Of a stretch of 64,000 nt of DNA, positions 45,501 to 53,980 are shown one piece after another; position 1 is the stretch's first letter; each line of letters starts with the position of its first letter. The notes under the pieces were generated by a model that was not told the origin of the DNA, did not search any database, and worked only from the letters and a program-made list of their open reading frames with translations. The stretch is from CAIVAT01 sp964525995. GTDB taxonomy: Bacteria; Bacteroidota; Bacteroidia; Bacteroidales; FEN-979. The stretch covers positions 124,001 to 188,000 of the forward strand of contig CAZGIM010000003.1 of NCBI GenBank assembly GCA_964525995.1, read 5' to 3'. The position numbers and the translations under genes are program-made.

Positions 45501-48327
45501 GATTTACATAATAACTGCCGAAAATTCCGTTGTCGACCAGATTGTTGGCCGTAAAGGATCCGGAGAGCACATCTACGGCGCCGGCTGTCCAGTTATAACC
45601 GGCGCAAACCACCGTGGTACCGTTGATCCTGAATGCGCCACCCAGCGGCTTGTCAACCTCAAGAATGTTAAAAGTCTCACTGGAGCAATATTGATGGTAG
45701 TTCCCACCGTTAAAGACTACGGTTCCGGTTCCTTCGCTAAAGCCCGATGTTCCCACCAGGTTATTCCAATCGCCCTCAATCAGGATCGGATAATTGGCCG
45801 TAACCAACGCCCCGCTGCTGATGGTCAGATCACCGTGAATCCGGAGTGAATCGGCCTGGGTCACATTCCCGCTTGAGCTGATGATGAGGTTGTTGAAATA
45901 ATCGCCCGTGTTTAGGTTCACGGTATGGGCCGTTCCATCGAAAATAAAAGTCCCGTAAGGACACACGAGATGCCCATAATTATATAACTGCCCTTTAAGA
46001 ACCAGGGGATAAGTGGTGTTGAAATAGAAGGTACTGGTTGAATTCACATTATCGAGGTACCCGTTGATCTTCAGGGTGTCGGTGGATGAAGAACTGAAAT
46101 ACAGAGAGGTGTTATCTTTGGAATTCAGCAGGTTATAGAAGGCGCAATTGGTTTCATAACTGCGGATATAAGATATGGAGGTTCCTTCGAAATAGACGTA
46201 TCCACATGCCAATACAGCGGCCGACCCATTGCGGAATTCCCAGTCACCCGTTACATGAAACTCGCCATTCTGTGTGATATTTGCCGTGGAACCGGAGAGC
46301 CAGAACACATCATCACCCACGATAAAGTCGGCGTTGATATTGGTTTGTTCAACCTGTCCCGAAATGGTCATATCAGTCGTGACATTCAGATCGGCATCGC
46401 CGATACTTAGTTTTGCCCCAGTTCCGATGGTGATGTTGTCACAGTAAGCATCGCCGGATCCGATTATCGGATAATAGGTATAACCCGTGTTGATGGTGAC
46501 ATTGGTGGTAGAGACCGGAACGAAAGAGGCGCTCCAGTTGGCTGAATTATACCAGTCGTTACTTACCGTTCCCTCCCAGTTGCCTGCCGTTTCTGCCAAT
46601 GTGATATAAAAGTGGTGGGTGCCTGCCGAGGTCGTCTCCTTGTCGAGCAGCAGGTAATAGGTAATCCCTTCCTGGAGGACCAGAGAACCGTAAGTACCAG
46701 AGGTGTAGATGTCGTCGATACAACTCCAGCCCGTTGAGGAGCAGGATGAGGATTTCCACATGTAGTCGACATAACCGGTTGCGGAGGTCACCACGATGCG
46801 ATACAGACCGCTGACAGAAGGAACAAAGCTGTAGATATGTTCCAATCCTGCGCAGGTATAGCCGCACGGGCTGCTGGAGCTGGTATACCATCCTCCGTTC
46901 CCGCCACCCGAATAGCTTTGCGAATTCCCGGATCCGGTACCCCCGATCGGGGTGATGTTCAGGCAGGGATTCAGAAAGACATAAAAGGTATGGGCTCCTT
47001 CGGTATGGTCTTCATCATCGAGGAGGAAATAGTAAGTGGTGCCTGCCGTCATCGACAGGGATCCGTAAGTGCCCGTAGTGTTAATGTCATCGATACAGGA
47101 CCATCCGGATGAACTGCAGGCAGATGATTTCCAGAGATAGTCGACATACCCGCTGGCGGCCGTAACCTGTATACTGTAAACGCCGGTGAACGGCGCGACA
47201 AAGCTGTAAACCTGCTCAATGCCGGGTGTGATGTAGCCACAGGGATTGGCCGAAGAGGTGAACCATTCTCCTTCGCCTCCGCCCCAGTATGTTTTAGCGT
47301 TTACCGCTCCGCCGCTGCCTAATGAAATAATGTTGCTGCAGGGATTTGGGGTCACCGAAGCCAGTTGAATGGTCGTGACGCCCCAGTGGGCTAATCCACT
47401 GTACGAACCACCCCAGGTCATGGTATGGTTGAGATAATCCCAGGTGTCGTGTAGGTAGATCTTGCTTCCGGTGTTGTCGTATCCGTATCCGAGCATGGTG
47501 TGATCCTCAACCTGGATCAGGACGGGCCGGCCGGCATCGATCTCCTGTTTATATTGGGTGAAGGTAAAGCCCTGGGTGTTCCCGTTATAGCCATAGATGA
47601 GCTGGGTGCAATTTGAAGTCACGGTATATCCCCGCGATTCGTAAAATTCACGCATCCCCTTGCAGCCATCTTTGCTACCCGCCGGAGCCGCGTAATTACA
47701 AGCGATGGCGCCATTGGTATAAAAGTAAAAGGTGGTACTTCCGTCACTATTGCCAAGCGCCGACTGGTTTGTGCCCATGTAATCACCGGTACAGTCGTTC
47801 CAGGTATGCTGGGCCCATCCGTTGGTAATGTAAGGGTCATTGGCTGTACTGCCGTATTTTATCCAGTAGTCATCTACATTTCCACGGCCCGACCTTCCGT
47901 CAACGCCGTTGCGGGTGGCGCTCAGCGGACATTGTTTCCGGGTCTCCCCGTTGATGACTACCGATCCCCAGGAGCTGTTGTCCATCGGCATCAGCCCACC
48001 CTGTGTGGGACCTGTGTAAATATTATAGTATCCGGTTCGATCGTAAAAGGCGGCCTGCATGGCAGCCGATGTGGCCGAGCAACCGAACGACCAGTCATAC
48101 GCGGGAACATTCTCGAGGGTCATCGCCGTGGGAGAAACCGGTGCGGCCGGCATCCGGAACGTGGCCGGAGGTTTGCCAGGAACTATAATTTCGGCTACCT
48201 CCTGACCCGTTTGATCGATAAAGGTCCTGACGACATTTTTCAGGTTCAACGGTTTTTTTTGTGACATGGCAACCCCCGACAGAACCAACAGGATCATCAG
48301 GGCGATAGGAAAAGTAAATTTTTTCAT
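42559..48327 (-). CDS. Giant T9SS surface protein with papain-like domain and long beta-helix
   Basis: 1922 residues from the ATG at 48327, which opens a good signal peptide (FTFPIALMILLVLSGVAMS); the further-upstream TTG at 48444 lies within a promoter box. A C39/papain-like domain (about 50-310) has the probable nucleophile in WSFGCSATSAAM and the His/Asp in DHTMLGYGYD and LHDTWD. Two near-twin modules follow (about 315-445 and 446-575), each with KSSxCSSxGWSCIDD and a GTYGSL segment, resembling pre-peptidase C-type domains. About 950 residues of irregular repeats (GTGTVVFNG, LTISSG) suggest a beta-helix. Then come a PKD/Ig-like pair, and a T9SS type A sorting domain (IFPNPTTGRF to HKLVLTR) at the end. 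Probably a surface adhesin or protease. Confidence 0.88.
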   Translation of the reverse strand: MKKFTFPIALMILLVLSGVAMSQKKPLNLKNVVRTFIDQTGQEVAEIIVPGKPPATFRMPAAPVSPTAMTLENVPAYDWSFGCSATSAAMQAAFYDRTGYYNIYTGPTQGGLMPMDNSSWGSVVINGETRKQCPLSATRNGVDGRSGRGNVDDYWIKYGSTANDPYITNGWAQHTWNDCTGDYMGTNQSALGNSDGSTTFYFYTNGAIACNYAAPAGSKDGCKGMREFYESRGYTVTSNCTQLIYGYNGNTQGFTFTQYKQEIDAGRPVLIQVEDHTMLGYGYDNTGSKIYLHDTWDYLNHTMTWGGSYSGLAHWGVTTIQLASVTPNPCSNIISLGSGGAVNAKTYWGGGEGEWFTSSANPCGYITPGIEQVYSFVAPFTGVYSIQVTAASGYVDYLWKSSACSSSGWSCIDDINTTGTYGSLSMTAGTTYYFLLDDEDHTEGAHTFYVFLNPCLNITPIGGTGSGNSQSYSGGGNGGWYTSSSSPCGYTCAGLEHIYSFVPSVSGLYRIVVTSATGYVDYMWKSSSCSSTGWSCIDDIYTSGTYGSLVLQEGITYYLLLDKETTSAGTHHFYITLAETAGNWEGTVSNDWYNSANWSASFVPVSTTNVTINTGYTYYPIIGSGDAYCDNITIGTGAKLSIGDADLNVTTDMTISGQVEQTNINADFIVGDDVFWLSGSTANITQNGEFHVTGDWEFRNGSAAVLACGYVYFEGTSISYIRSYETNCAFYNLLNSKDNTSLYFSSSSTDTLKINGYLDNVNSTSTFYFNTTYPLVLKGQLYNYGHLVCPYGTFIFDGTAHTVNLNTGDYFNNLIISSSGNVTQADSLRIHGDLTISSGALVTANYPILIEGDWNNLVGTSGFSEGTGTVVFNGGNYHQYCSSETFNILEVDKPLGGAFRINGTTVVCAGYNWTAGAVDVLSGSFTANNLVDNGIFGSYYVNPGGTINLYNNDSWVDLNGYLYIYGGNFNIYGGLGLDSYWPWADNGGITMSGGVLDIKEVGVIVYNTGNFTENITGGTIRTSRGFMVDRSDFTPSGGTVEFYGPVDGSFYTTNSGYVANILINKSATDQPGTTGEHPVIRSRDGLTVTDAPMTATVNMSNVADINGDFTLTSGILNSNSHQINISGNWDNQVGTAGFLEGTGTVVFDGSTGANIVSTETFYNLELNKTYASFNGLNLLNDVSIGNNLTITDGTMELDSPTNLTVAGNVNIALNAGLNANDSYGPNIHVGKNWVNTNTTYSSTVGFDPGYYSTVTFNGTTDQEVETNCPQEEFSTLVIDKSAGQFRPNNNIFANRDITLSNGIWEDYIGGLTHTLNRHFTVNSSGSFHNAYHQNTVVFTGNMNSTLTYSSGSGYFHNLTIDKATGYSVTQVGSTSCQFAGNLTIDEGTYQLNGNYLFVTGDLNINPGGIMQVPGGSDLVIGNQHTLSVNNSGILNIQGEPGNYATVRGVNSSEYYYLSVFAGGTIASDYCMFRYLTSPGVLVNSGATVDPAHAFRGCQFFDGYADGTLLRIENNQSLTIRDAIFPTNTWGGASNVTKTVNQGQVYFVDYTGGFSGENYDNDVFGRINWVPTLSVDATATPASICTGSTSQLNANVTGGLGPFTYLWSPSGSLSDPASNQPVASPSVTTTYSVVVTDALGSSATDQVTVTVNPLLPVSVSIVASSNPVPTGTFVTFTATPVNGGAMPAYQWRVNGIPVGSGLPTYTYTPANNDQVWCILTSSEPCVSGNPATSNIIDMTVIQANTTVNGTVPAPLAVCFDALNTITVAGSGTTFIVQNGASATLIAGQKILFLEGTLVEPGGYLHGYITTTNTYCGMLPPAMIAVVTGVKSPTVSDVSDQGSSRFTIFPNPTTGRFTLMAKGSFAPGPVQIEIFGIRGERIRSERIYLENKLEQDLSGVPGGIYFVRIGTGDSQEVHKLVLTR

Positions 48328-48441
48328 GACCGGATTGTTTGATTGAACACTACTTTTATGGTTCGCAGTACCCGGAGGAGTTATTATCAGGTTGGATGTA
48401 AGGAAGTTTTTAACAGGGAAAAGGGTTGATTCCTCCATTAA

Positions 48442-48449
48442 CAAATATA
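48442..48449 (-). promoter_or_regulatory. -7 box (TATATTTG) for the giant T9SS gene
   Basis: Exact TAnnTTTG match on the minus strand; implies a leader of about 105 bases before the ATG at 48327. Confidence 0.55.
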
Positions 48450-48677
48450 AGCAGGTTCTGTGGAAAAGTCAAGAATGAACAACAATTTTCTTAACATATT
48501 TCCGGGGAAACCATACAGGCTCCGGGATGACCGCTTTCTCCGTGAACCGCTTTGGCTCCGCTGTGCACCTCCTTGATATTTTTTATTTAGAGGACCACGG
48601 AGAAATTCACAGATAACCACAAAAAGAAAATTATTGAATTTTTTTTGCTTACATATGATGGACCTGAAAAAGAGTAC

Positions 48678-48685
48678 TACTTTTG
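48678..48685 (+). promoter_or_regulatory. -7 box (TACTTTTG) for the TPR kinase/regulator pair
   Basis: Exact TAnnTTTG match 18 bases before the ATG at 48704. Confidence 0.6.
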
Positions 48686-48703
48686 ACCCTAAATATTGAA
48701 TTT

Positions 48704-51052
48704 ATGCGGTTACAATTCATTCTTCTTATCAGCCTTTTCACGTTTCAGGGGCTGTCGCAGACCAAAGAGATGGAAAGTTTATTGCAGAAGGCTAAAACAA
48801 CTACCGGGCAGGAGAAAGTAAAGGTTTTAAATGAAATCGCGAGAACCTTTTCTTCCATCGATCCCAGGCAGGGCATTGAATATGGCAATCAGGCGCTTCA
48901 ACTCGCCGAAGCCCTGAAGCTGCCTTCTCTGAAAAGCACAGCGTATCTGAACATCGGGATCAATTACCTGAGGCTTTCCAGGCAGGATTCAGCCAGGACC
49001 CTGTTCAACACCGCGTTGCAAAATGCGATCCTGTTTAACGATTCGCTGGCTATCGCCCTTTATTACAATCGTATGGGGCTTCTTTATGAATTTGATGGGA
49101 AATATGATTCATCCATTTATGTTTTCAGGAAAGAACTGGAGATCTACAGGACCCTGAAAAATGAAGCGAAAACCGCCACCACGCTTGAGAACCTCGGAAC
49201 CATCTCTCTGAACCGGGGTGAATTCAAATCAGCGACTTCCTATCTTTTGGAGGCAAAATCTATTTTTGAGAAAACGGGAGAGAAAAGCAAACTGCTTTAC
49301 ATTTATATGAAATTGGGGCAGGTATTTTCGGAAACCGGTGATTTTCAGGATGCTGAAAAGTGGTTTCAGAAAGCGGTCGACGGAGCGCTTGAAATGGATG
49401 ACCCCCTCGCGGCGGGTTTTGGTTTGAACAGCCTGGGGATTGTATATAAGAAACAGGGCCGGTACGATGCCGCGCTGGAAAAGTTTCAGGCCGCCCTCAG
49501 AAAGATACAGAATATTACAAACTACCGGCTGTTGCTTTCGATCTATGCCAATATGGGAAATGTTTACTTGTCGTTAAAAAAGCCCTTGGAGGCGATTCCC
49601 TATCATACTAAATCACTCGACCTTGCCCAAAAATTAAAATCACCCGGACCGATTGCCGTTCAGCAATTCAGCCTGGGATTGGATCATTTTAACCTGAAAA
49701 ATTACGCCGTCGCGCGATCCTATTATGAAAAAGCCTTGCCGGTATTTAAAAGCATGAAATCAAATTCTGATTTACTGAAAACCTATACCTCCCTGATTGA
49801 TGTAAACAAGGTGCTGGGCGATTTTAAACAATCGGTCAGTTATTATGAACTCCTGATGCAACTTAAAGATACCCTGAACAGGGAAGAGTTGAACAGCGCC
49901 CTCGATTCGCTGAAAGTAAAACTTCATACTGAAGAGACCGATCGGGAAAATATTATATTAAAACAGGAAACGGAATTTAAAGCTAAAACCATCCGGCAGC
50001 AGCGGACCATCATCTTTTCCTCCCTGCTCTTTTTCATTTTGCTGGTTGCTTTCATCGTTTATATCATACGGAGCCGGCAAAGAATTAAAAAGCTGAACGG
50101 GGAGTATCTCGAGTTGCTGAAGTTTAAGGATAACATGACCCACTTTCTCGTCCATGATCTTAAGAATGCATTGAACACCATTGTTAACATCGAACCCGGC
50201 TCAATTGAGACGGACGGTATCGTGATGATTAAAAATTCAGGGAGGCGGATGCTGAACCTGGTCCTGAACCTGCTCGATATCGGGAAGTTCGAAAGCAACC
50301 GGATGGATCTGGATCTGAAGGCCTCTTCGGTTAACACCCTGATCAGCAATGCCTGTCTCCAGATGCAATATCAGGCCGGAATGCGGAGTGTACAGTTCAA
50401 TACCGATACACTGACAGATTACCAAATCGTTTCGGATCCCGGGATCCTGGAGCGGGTCCTGATCAACCTGCTGGACAACGCGATCCGGTATTCTGAAATG
50501 GGTGCGACCATCGAAATTACTACAGAGGTTGTTTCTTCGAACCGGATTTGTATCGCGGTAAAAGATCACGGACGGGGAATCCCCGCGGCTCTGCTTTCCC
50601 GGTTGTTTACCAAATATACTACCGGTGAGATGAACCAGGTTGGAGCCTCGCGTTCATTCGGATTGGGGTTGGCCTTTTGCAAATGGGCCATGGAAGCGCA
50701 ACAAGGTGATATTTCAATTGCCTCGGAGGAGGGAAAGGGAACCACCGTCACGATTTTTATTCCCCTCGCGTTAAACCAGGAACCGGTCGTTGCACCGGAT
50801 AGCCTTCCTGTTATGCCCGATTCGGGTGACCCTGGTGTAATACTGACCCCGGAAGAGGCGCAACAGTTAAAACCCTACTGCGAACGGTTGAAATCGCAGG
50901 GGGTATATCAAATCACCGACATTAAAGATATTTTGAATGAGATCGACCAGGATCATTCACCCGGTATCGCCGCCTGGAAAAAATCGGTGCTCGATGCACT
51001 GAATGACTGCAACCAGATCCGCTTCAATGAACTTATGAACCTAATGGAATAA
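48704..51052 (+). CDS. TPR sensor histidine kinase
   Basis: 782 residues from the ATG at 48704, just after the promoter, opening a signal peptide (LQFILLISLFTFQGLS). About nine TPR units fill 30-400 (for example FGLNSLGIVYKKQGRYDAALEKFQAAL), then a coiled coil, one membrane helix (IIFSSLLFFILLVAFIVYII), a HisKA-like helix with FLVHDLKNALNTI, and a HATPase domain with LLDNAIRYSE, DHGRGIP and FGLGLAFCKWAM. A C-terminal extension of about 90 residues (VILTPEEAQQLKPYCERL) follows the catalytic domain and may bind the partner regulator. The response regulator begins three bases after the stop, so they form one unit. TPR kinases of this type sense unknown envelope signals. Confidence 0.9.
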   Translation: MRLQFILLISLFTFQGLSQTKEMESLLQKAKTTTGQEKVKVLNEIARTFSSIDPRQGIEYGNQALQLAEALKLPSLKSTAYLNIGINYLRLSRQDSARTLFNTALQNAILFNDSLAIALYYNRMGLLYEFDGKYDSSIYVFRKELEIYRTLKNEAKTATTLENLGTISLNRGEFKSATSYLLEAKSIFEKTGEKSKLLYIYMKLGQVFSETGDFQDAEKWFQKAVDGALEMDDPLAAGFGLNSLGIVYKKQGRYDAALEKFQAALRKIQNITNYRLLLSIYANMGNVYLSLKKPLEAIPYHTKSLDLAQKLKSPGPIAVQQFSLGLDHFNLKNYAVARSYYEKALPVFKSMKSNSDLLKTYTSLIDVNKVLGDFKQSVSYYELLMQLKDTLNREELNSALDSLKVKLHTEETDRENIILKQETEFKAKTIRQQRTIIFSSLLFFILLVAFIVYIIRSRQRIKKLNGEYLELLKFKDNMTHFLVHDLKNALNTIVNIEPGSIETDGIVMIKNSGRRMLNLVLNLLDIGKFESNRMDLDLKASSVNTLISNACLQMQYQAGMRSVQFNTDTLTDYQIVSDPGILERVLINLLDNAIRYSEMGATIEITTEVVSSNRICIAVKDHGRGIPAALLSRLFTKYTTGEMNQVGASRSFGLGLAFCKWAMEAQQGDISIASEEGKGTTVTIFIPLALNQEPVVAPDSLPVMPDSGDPGVILTPEEAQQLKPYCERLKSQGVYQITDIKDILNEIDQDHSPGIAAWKKSVLDALNDCNQIRFNELMNLME

Positions 51053-51055
51053 GCC

Positions 51056-51883
51056 ATGGACAAAATTCTCATTGTCGACGATCACGTGGAGAACATTCAC
51101 CTGATCACCCGGACACTCGAGTCCTCGTTCCTGAAATGCAGGCTTTACCAGGCAATGAGTGCGTGCGCCGCACTCGACCTGTGCAGTCAGATGCTCTTCG
51201 ACCTCATCATCTCCGATTACAGCATGCCCGGTAAAACCGGGATCGACCTGGTTAAAGCGGTCAAGTCAGATCAACGGACGGCCCACATCCCCATCATCAT
51301 TGTCACGGCCGTGATGATCACTCCCGGGGATCTCGAAAAAACACTGAATTCTGGCGCCCATGATTACATTCGCATTCCCTTCGATCCGCTGGAACTTACC
51401 GCGAGAGTCAATGCCGCCCTGACGCTGTCGCGGTGTCATATCAACCAGATCCGGAAAAAAGACCTCGAACTCACTGAAAAGGCGCTGATCCAGGTAAGAC
51501 ACAACGAATTTGATATTGCCCTTGCAAAAGATTTGCAAACATTGCTTGACCTGGTCGACGGCAATGAACAGGCCCGAAACTTTCTCCTTGAACGAATCGG
51601 ATCGCTCGAACAGAAGATCAAAGAAGATGGCTGGAAAAGTTTTGAACTTTCCTTCCAGAATATCCATACCGGATTTATCACGAACCTACTTCGGGCTCAT
51701 CCCAACCTGACCCCGGGTGAACTACGGCTCTGCATGCTCCTGAAACTGGGGATGACCACCAAGGATATCTCCGCCATGCTTTATCTTACCCCCGAAAGCC
51801 TGAAAGTAGCCCGGTGCAGGCTTCGCTCCAAACTCTCCATCAACGAAGAGACCGGCTTCCAGAGTTTCCTCGCGGCGTACTGA
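51056..51883 (+). CDS. Response regulator with C-terminal LuxR-like HTH
   Basis: 275 residues. The receiver (1-120) has IVDDH, LIISDYSMPGKTG (phospho-Asp), VTAVM (switch Thr) and RIPFDPLEL (Pro, but Arg-Ile in place of the usual Lys, so the conserved lysine is missing or shifted). A helical linker (about 125-215) follows. The C terminus (LTPGELRLCMLLKLGMTTKDISAMLYLTPESLKVARCRLRSKL) is a helix-turn-helix of the LuxR/GerE type common in Bacteroidota TPR regulators. It is encoded directly after its presumed kinase. Targets are unknown; the next gene, the IPTL-CTERM protein, is a candidate only by position. Confidence 0.88.
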   Translation: MDKILIVDDHVENIHLITRTLESSFLKCRLYQAMSACAALDLCSQMLFDLIISDYSMPGKTGIDLVKAVKSDQRTAHIPIIIVTAVMITPGDLEKTLNSGAHDYIRIPFDPLELTARVNAALTLSRCHINQIRKKDLELTEKALIQVRHNEFDIALAKDLQTLLDLVDGNEQARNFLLERIGSLEQKIKEDGWKSFELSFQNIHTGFITNLLRAHPNLTPGELRLCMLLKLGMTTKDISAMLYLTPESLKVARCRLRSKLSINEETGFQSFLAAY

Positions 51884-52058
51884 TAACACAGCGCGCTATT
51901 CCGGTCATCCGCTACTGCGCGGCTGATCGGGCCTGATTTAAATTCATCCTTATTTTTCCCTTACCTGGAACCATTCGCCACGGTACTGGCCCAATCCGGC
52001 GCCGGATTGTTAGCCTTTTGTTAACCTTTTGCTAACCAAGAGTTAAAGATAACATTTC

Positions 52059-52066
52059 TATATTTG
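52059..52066 (+). promoter_or_regulatory. -7 box (TATATTTG) for the IPTL-CTERM gene
   Basis: Exact TAnnTTTG match 69 bases before the ATG at 52135. Upstream, TTAACCTTTTGCTAACC contains repeated TAACC words and a TTTTG that could serve as the -33 element. Confidence 0.55.
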
Positions 52067-52134
52067 AAAATCTCAACCGGATAAAACAATAACATATATA
52101 AATTGTTCATTAACATTAATTTAAATCAGTCAGT

Positions 52135-53859
52135 ATGAAAAAAATTCTACCGGTTTTAATAGCGTTCTTCATGTGCCTCCTCGCATTCCAGGTTATGGCG
52201 CAGACCTATGTTCCGATAACAGTTACATCGGGTTTCAACAAGGATTTGATTGCAAACGGTAGCGGAACGGCTGCCGGCACGACCGATGTGCCAGGCGGTT
52301 TTGACGGTGGTGCCGGCAATGTTTATTATGGTTCCGATTTCGTATCCACCATCACCGGGACTCCGGCAAGTCATGGCTGCCCTACCGGACTTCAGCACAG
52401 TATTACCAGCCCATACGGGCCGGTTTATAATATCCCCTCCTTTGGATCAAACAACTGCCTGTATATGCAAAATACCGGCGATGGAGCAACTCTTTATTTT
52501 TCCGGTTCCGGAAGTTACCAAAGGATCTCGTTATTGGCTGCAAGTGCAAATCATCCCCTGACCTCAGCCATATTCGATGCGACCGTCAATTTCAGCGACG
52601 GAACAAATTTTACAACAACATTCGCTGTTGCCGACTGGGTTGTCCCTGCAGGTACCTATTATATCGCTTTGAGTCCCCAGACAGGACGTGTAGCGATGGG
52701 CACTGATGTTTTTAATGAATGCGGTGCAACCAAACTCTTTGACTGTACTATTGACCTTACGGGTTATACGACAAAGGTGGTTACCAGTATTTATTGTCAT
52801 AAAACCAGTACCAGCGCCCAACGTTGCGCGATTTTTGCCGTATGCGGTGTTACGGCTACCGGCGGACCCCTGGCGGTGATCGCCGACGCGGCCACCAGCA
52901 TCGGCACCTTCAACTTCGACGCAAACTGGCATCCCGCTCCCTCCGATCCCAACCCCCCTACCTCTTACCGCCTCGATGTTTCGACCAACTCTTCCTTTAC
53001 CTCCTTTGTCCCGGGATATAACAACCTCGATGTCGGTGATGTTACAACCGCGACGGTAACCGGTCTCAGCGCGTCAACGACCTACTATTACCGGGTTCGT
53101 GGCGTAAATGCAAGCGGTGTCGGACCGAGTTCCGACCCGAGGCTTGCGACCACGATTAACAACGCACCGTTGCCCATCACTGCCACTGATGCCGACCCTG
53201 TTTTGGGAACCAAATTCGATGCCCACTGGAGTCCCACTTCACCCGATCCCAACCCGCCTACCTCTTACCGTCTCGATGTTGCCACAGATCTAGGATTCAG
53301 TAACATTCTCCCGGCATATAACAACCTCAATGTCGGTAATGTCACAACCTTTACGGTAGAAGGTTTGACCATTTTAAGTACCTATTATTACCGGGTCAGG
53401 GGTGTGAACAGTAACGGAACCACTGCGAGCTCCAATGTCATAACTGTGCATACCACCAACGGGCTGCCCCCGGCGCCGGTTGCCACCCCCGCCACCGCGG
53501 TGATCCAGATCAATTTCTGGGCCCACTGGAATGCCGGCACACCCACCCCTTCGGAGCCCGTCGATTGTTATTATCTCGACGTTGCCACAGATATAGGATT
53601 CAGTAACATTCTCCCGGCATATAACAACCTCAATGTGGGGCTCAACACCATGTTCAAGATAACCGGCCTCACCGCTGGAACGACTTATTATTACCGGGTT
53701 CGCGCCCATAACGAATATGGTTTGAGCGACAACTCCAACGTCATTACCGTGATCACCGTTCCCTCCAACATTCCCACACTCTCCGAGTGGGGACTGATCA
53801 TTCTCGGGTTGGTACTGCTGGGAGCCGGAACACTCTACATCACGAGGTGGCATTCATAA
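52135..53859 (+). CDS. IPTL-CTERM surface protein with fibronectin type III-like repeats
   Basis: 574 residues. A signal peptide (KILPVLIAFFMCLLAFQVMAQ) is followed by an N-terminal beta-rich domain (about 22-240, with several Cys) and three fibronectin type III-like repeats of about 100 residues (each with SYRLDVxTD..F, YNNLNVG, TTYYYRVRGVN). The tail is IPTLSEWG, then a hydrophobic helix GLIILGLVLLGAGTLYI and a basic RWHS end. This is the IPTLxxWG-CTERM sorting signal recognised by exosortase H, which cleaves and anchors the protein at the cell surface. It has no T9SS domain. The last two repeats share an almost identical 59-base stretch, a sign of recent duplication or conversion. The cognate sortase is encoded next. 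Confidence 0.93.
   Translation: MKKILPVLIAFFMCLLAFQVMAQTYVPITVTSGFNKDLIANGSGTAAGTTDVPGGFDGGAGNVYYGSDFVSTITGTPASHGCPTGLQHSITSPYGPVYNIPSFGSNNCLYMQNTGDGATLYFSGSGSYQRISLLAASANHPLTSAIFDATVNFSDGTNFTTTFAVADWVVPAGTYYIALSPQTGRVAMGTDVFNECGATKLFDCTIDLTGYTTKVVTSIYCHKTSTSAQRCAIFAVCGVTATGGPLAVIADAATSIGTFNFDANWHPAPSDPNPPTSYRLDVSTNSSFTSFVPGYNNLDVGDVTTATVTGLSASTTYYYRVRGVNASGVGPSSDPRLATTINNAPLPITATDADPVLGTKFDAHWSPTSPDPNPPTSYRLDVATDLGFSNILPAYNNLNVGNVTTFTVEGLTILSTYYYRVRGVNSNGTTASSNVITVHTTNGLPPAPVATPATAVIQINFWAHWNAGTPTPSEPVDCYYLDVATDIGFSNILPAYNNLNVGLNTMFKITGLTAGTTYYYRVRAHNEYGLSDNSNVITVITVPSNIPTLSEWGLIILGLVLLGAGTLYITRWHS
53278..53639 (+). repeat. Near-identical 59-base direct repeats in the FN3 region
   Basis: 53278-53336 and 53581-53639 differ at two positions only, offset by 303 bases (101 codons). 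Surrounding repeat sequence is far less conserved. An equivalent in the first FN3 repeat (near 52978-53036) is much more divergent. Confidence 0.8.
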
Positions 53860-53888
53860 CCTGCTCAAGGTAACAAACCATTACGACT

Positions 53889-53935
53889 AAATGCGAACAT
53901 GCAACTGATTCTGTTCCGTTGCATGTTTGCGTTTT
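53889..53935 (+). terminator. Strong intrinsic terminator after the IPTL-CTERM gene
   Basis: A 16-base stem (AATGCGAACATGCAAC against GTTGCATGTTTGCGTT, all Watson-Crick apart from two G-U-type pairs) with a 12-base loop ends in a TTTT run at 53932-53935. It lies 30 bases after the stop at 53859 and ends before the sortase start, so the sortase is expressed less or from read-through. Confidence 0.75.
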
Positions 53936-53980
53936 AAACTACCGGATAAAAGATTATTTATACCGATAAATTCCAACTTC

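Larger units (their letters stand above)
48328..48703. other. Divergent intergenic region with two promoters and an inverted repeat
   Basis: 376 bases between the giant T9SS gene and the TPR kinase. It holds TATATTTG on the minus strand (48442-48449) and TACTTTTG on the plus strand (48678-48685). A perfect 10-base inverted repeat TTTCTCCGTG (48535-48544) / CACGGAGAAA (48596-48605) lies between them, next to short repetitive ACGGAG/ACAGAT words. No small gene or RNA was recognised. Confidence 0.55.

Noticed and set aside
48328..48444. N-terminal extension of the giant T9SS protein to 48444
   Set aside because: That start (TTG) is inside the TATATTTG promoter box, and the signal peptide begins at 48327.
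53927..53980. TTG start for the exosortase at 53927
   Set aside because: It lies within the 3' arm of a strong terminator hairpin; the GTG at 53981 is free of it.
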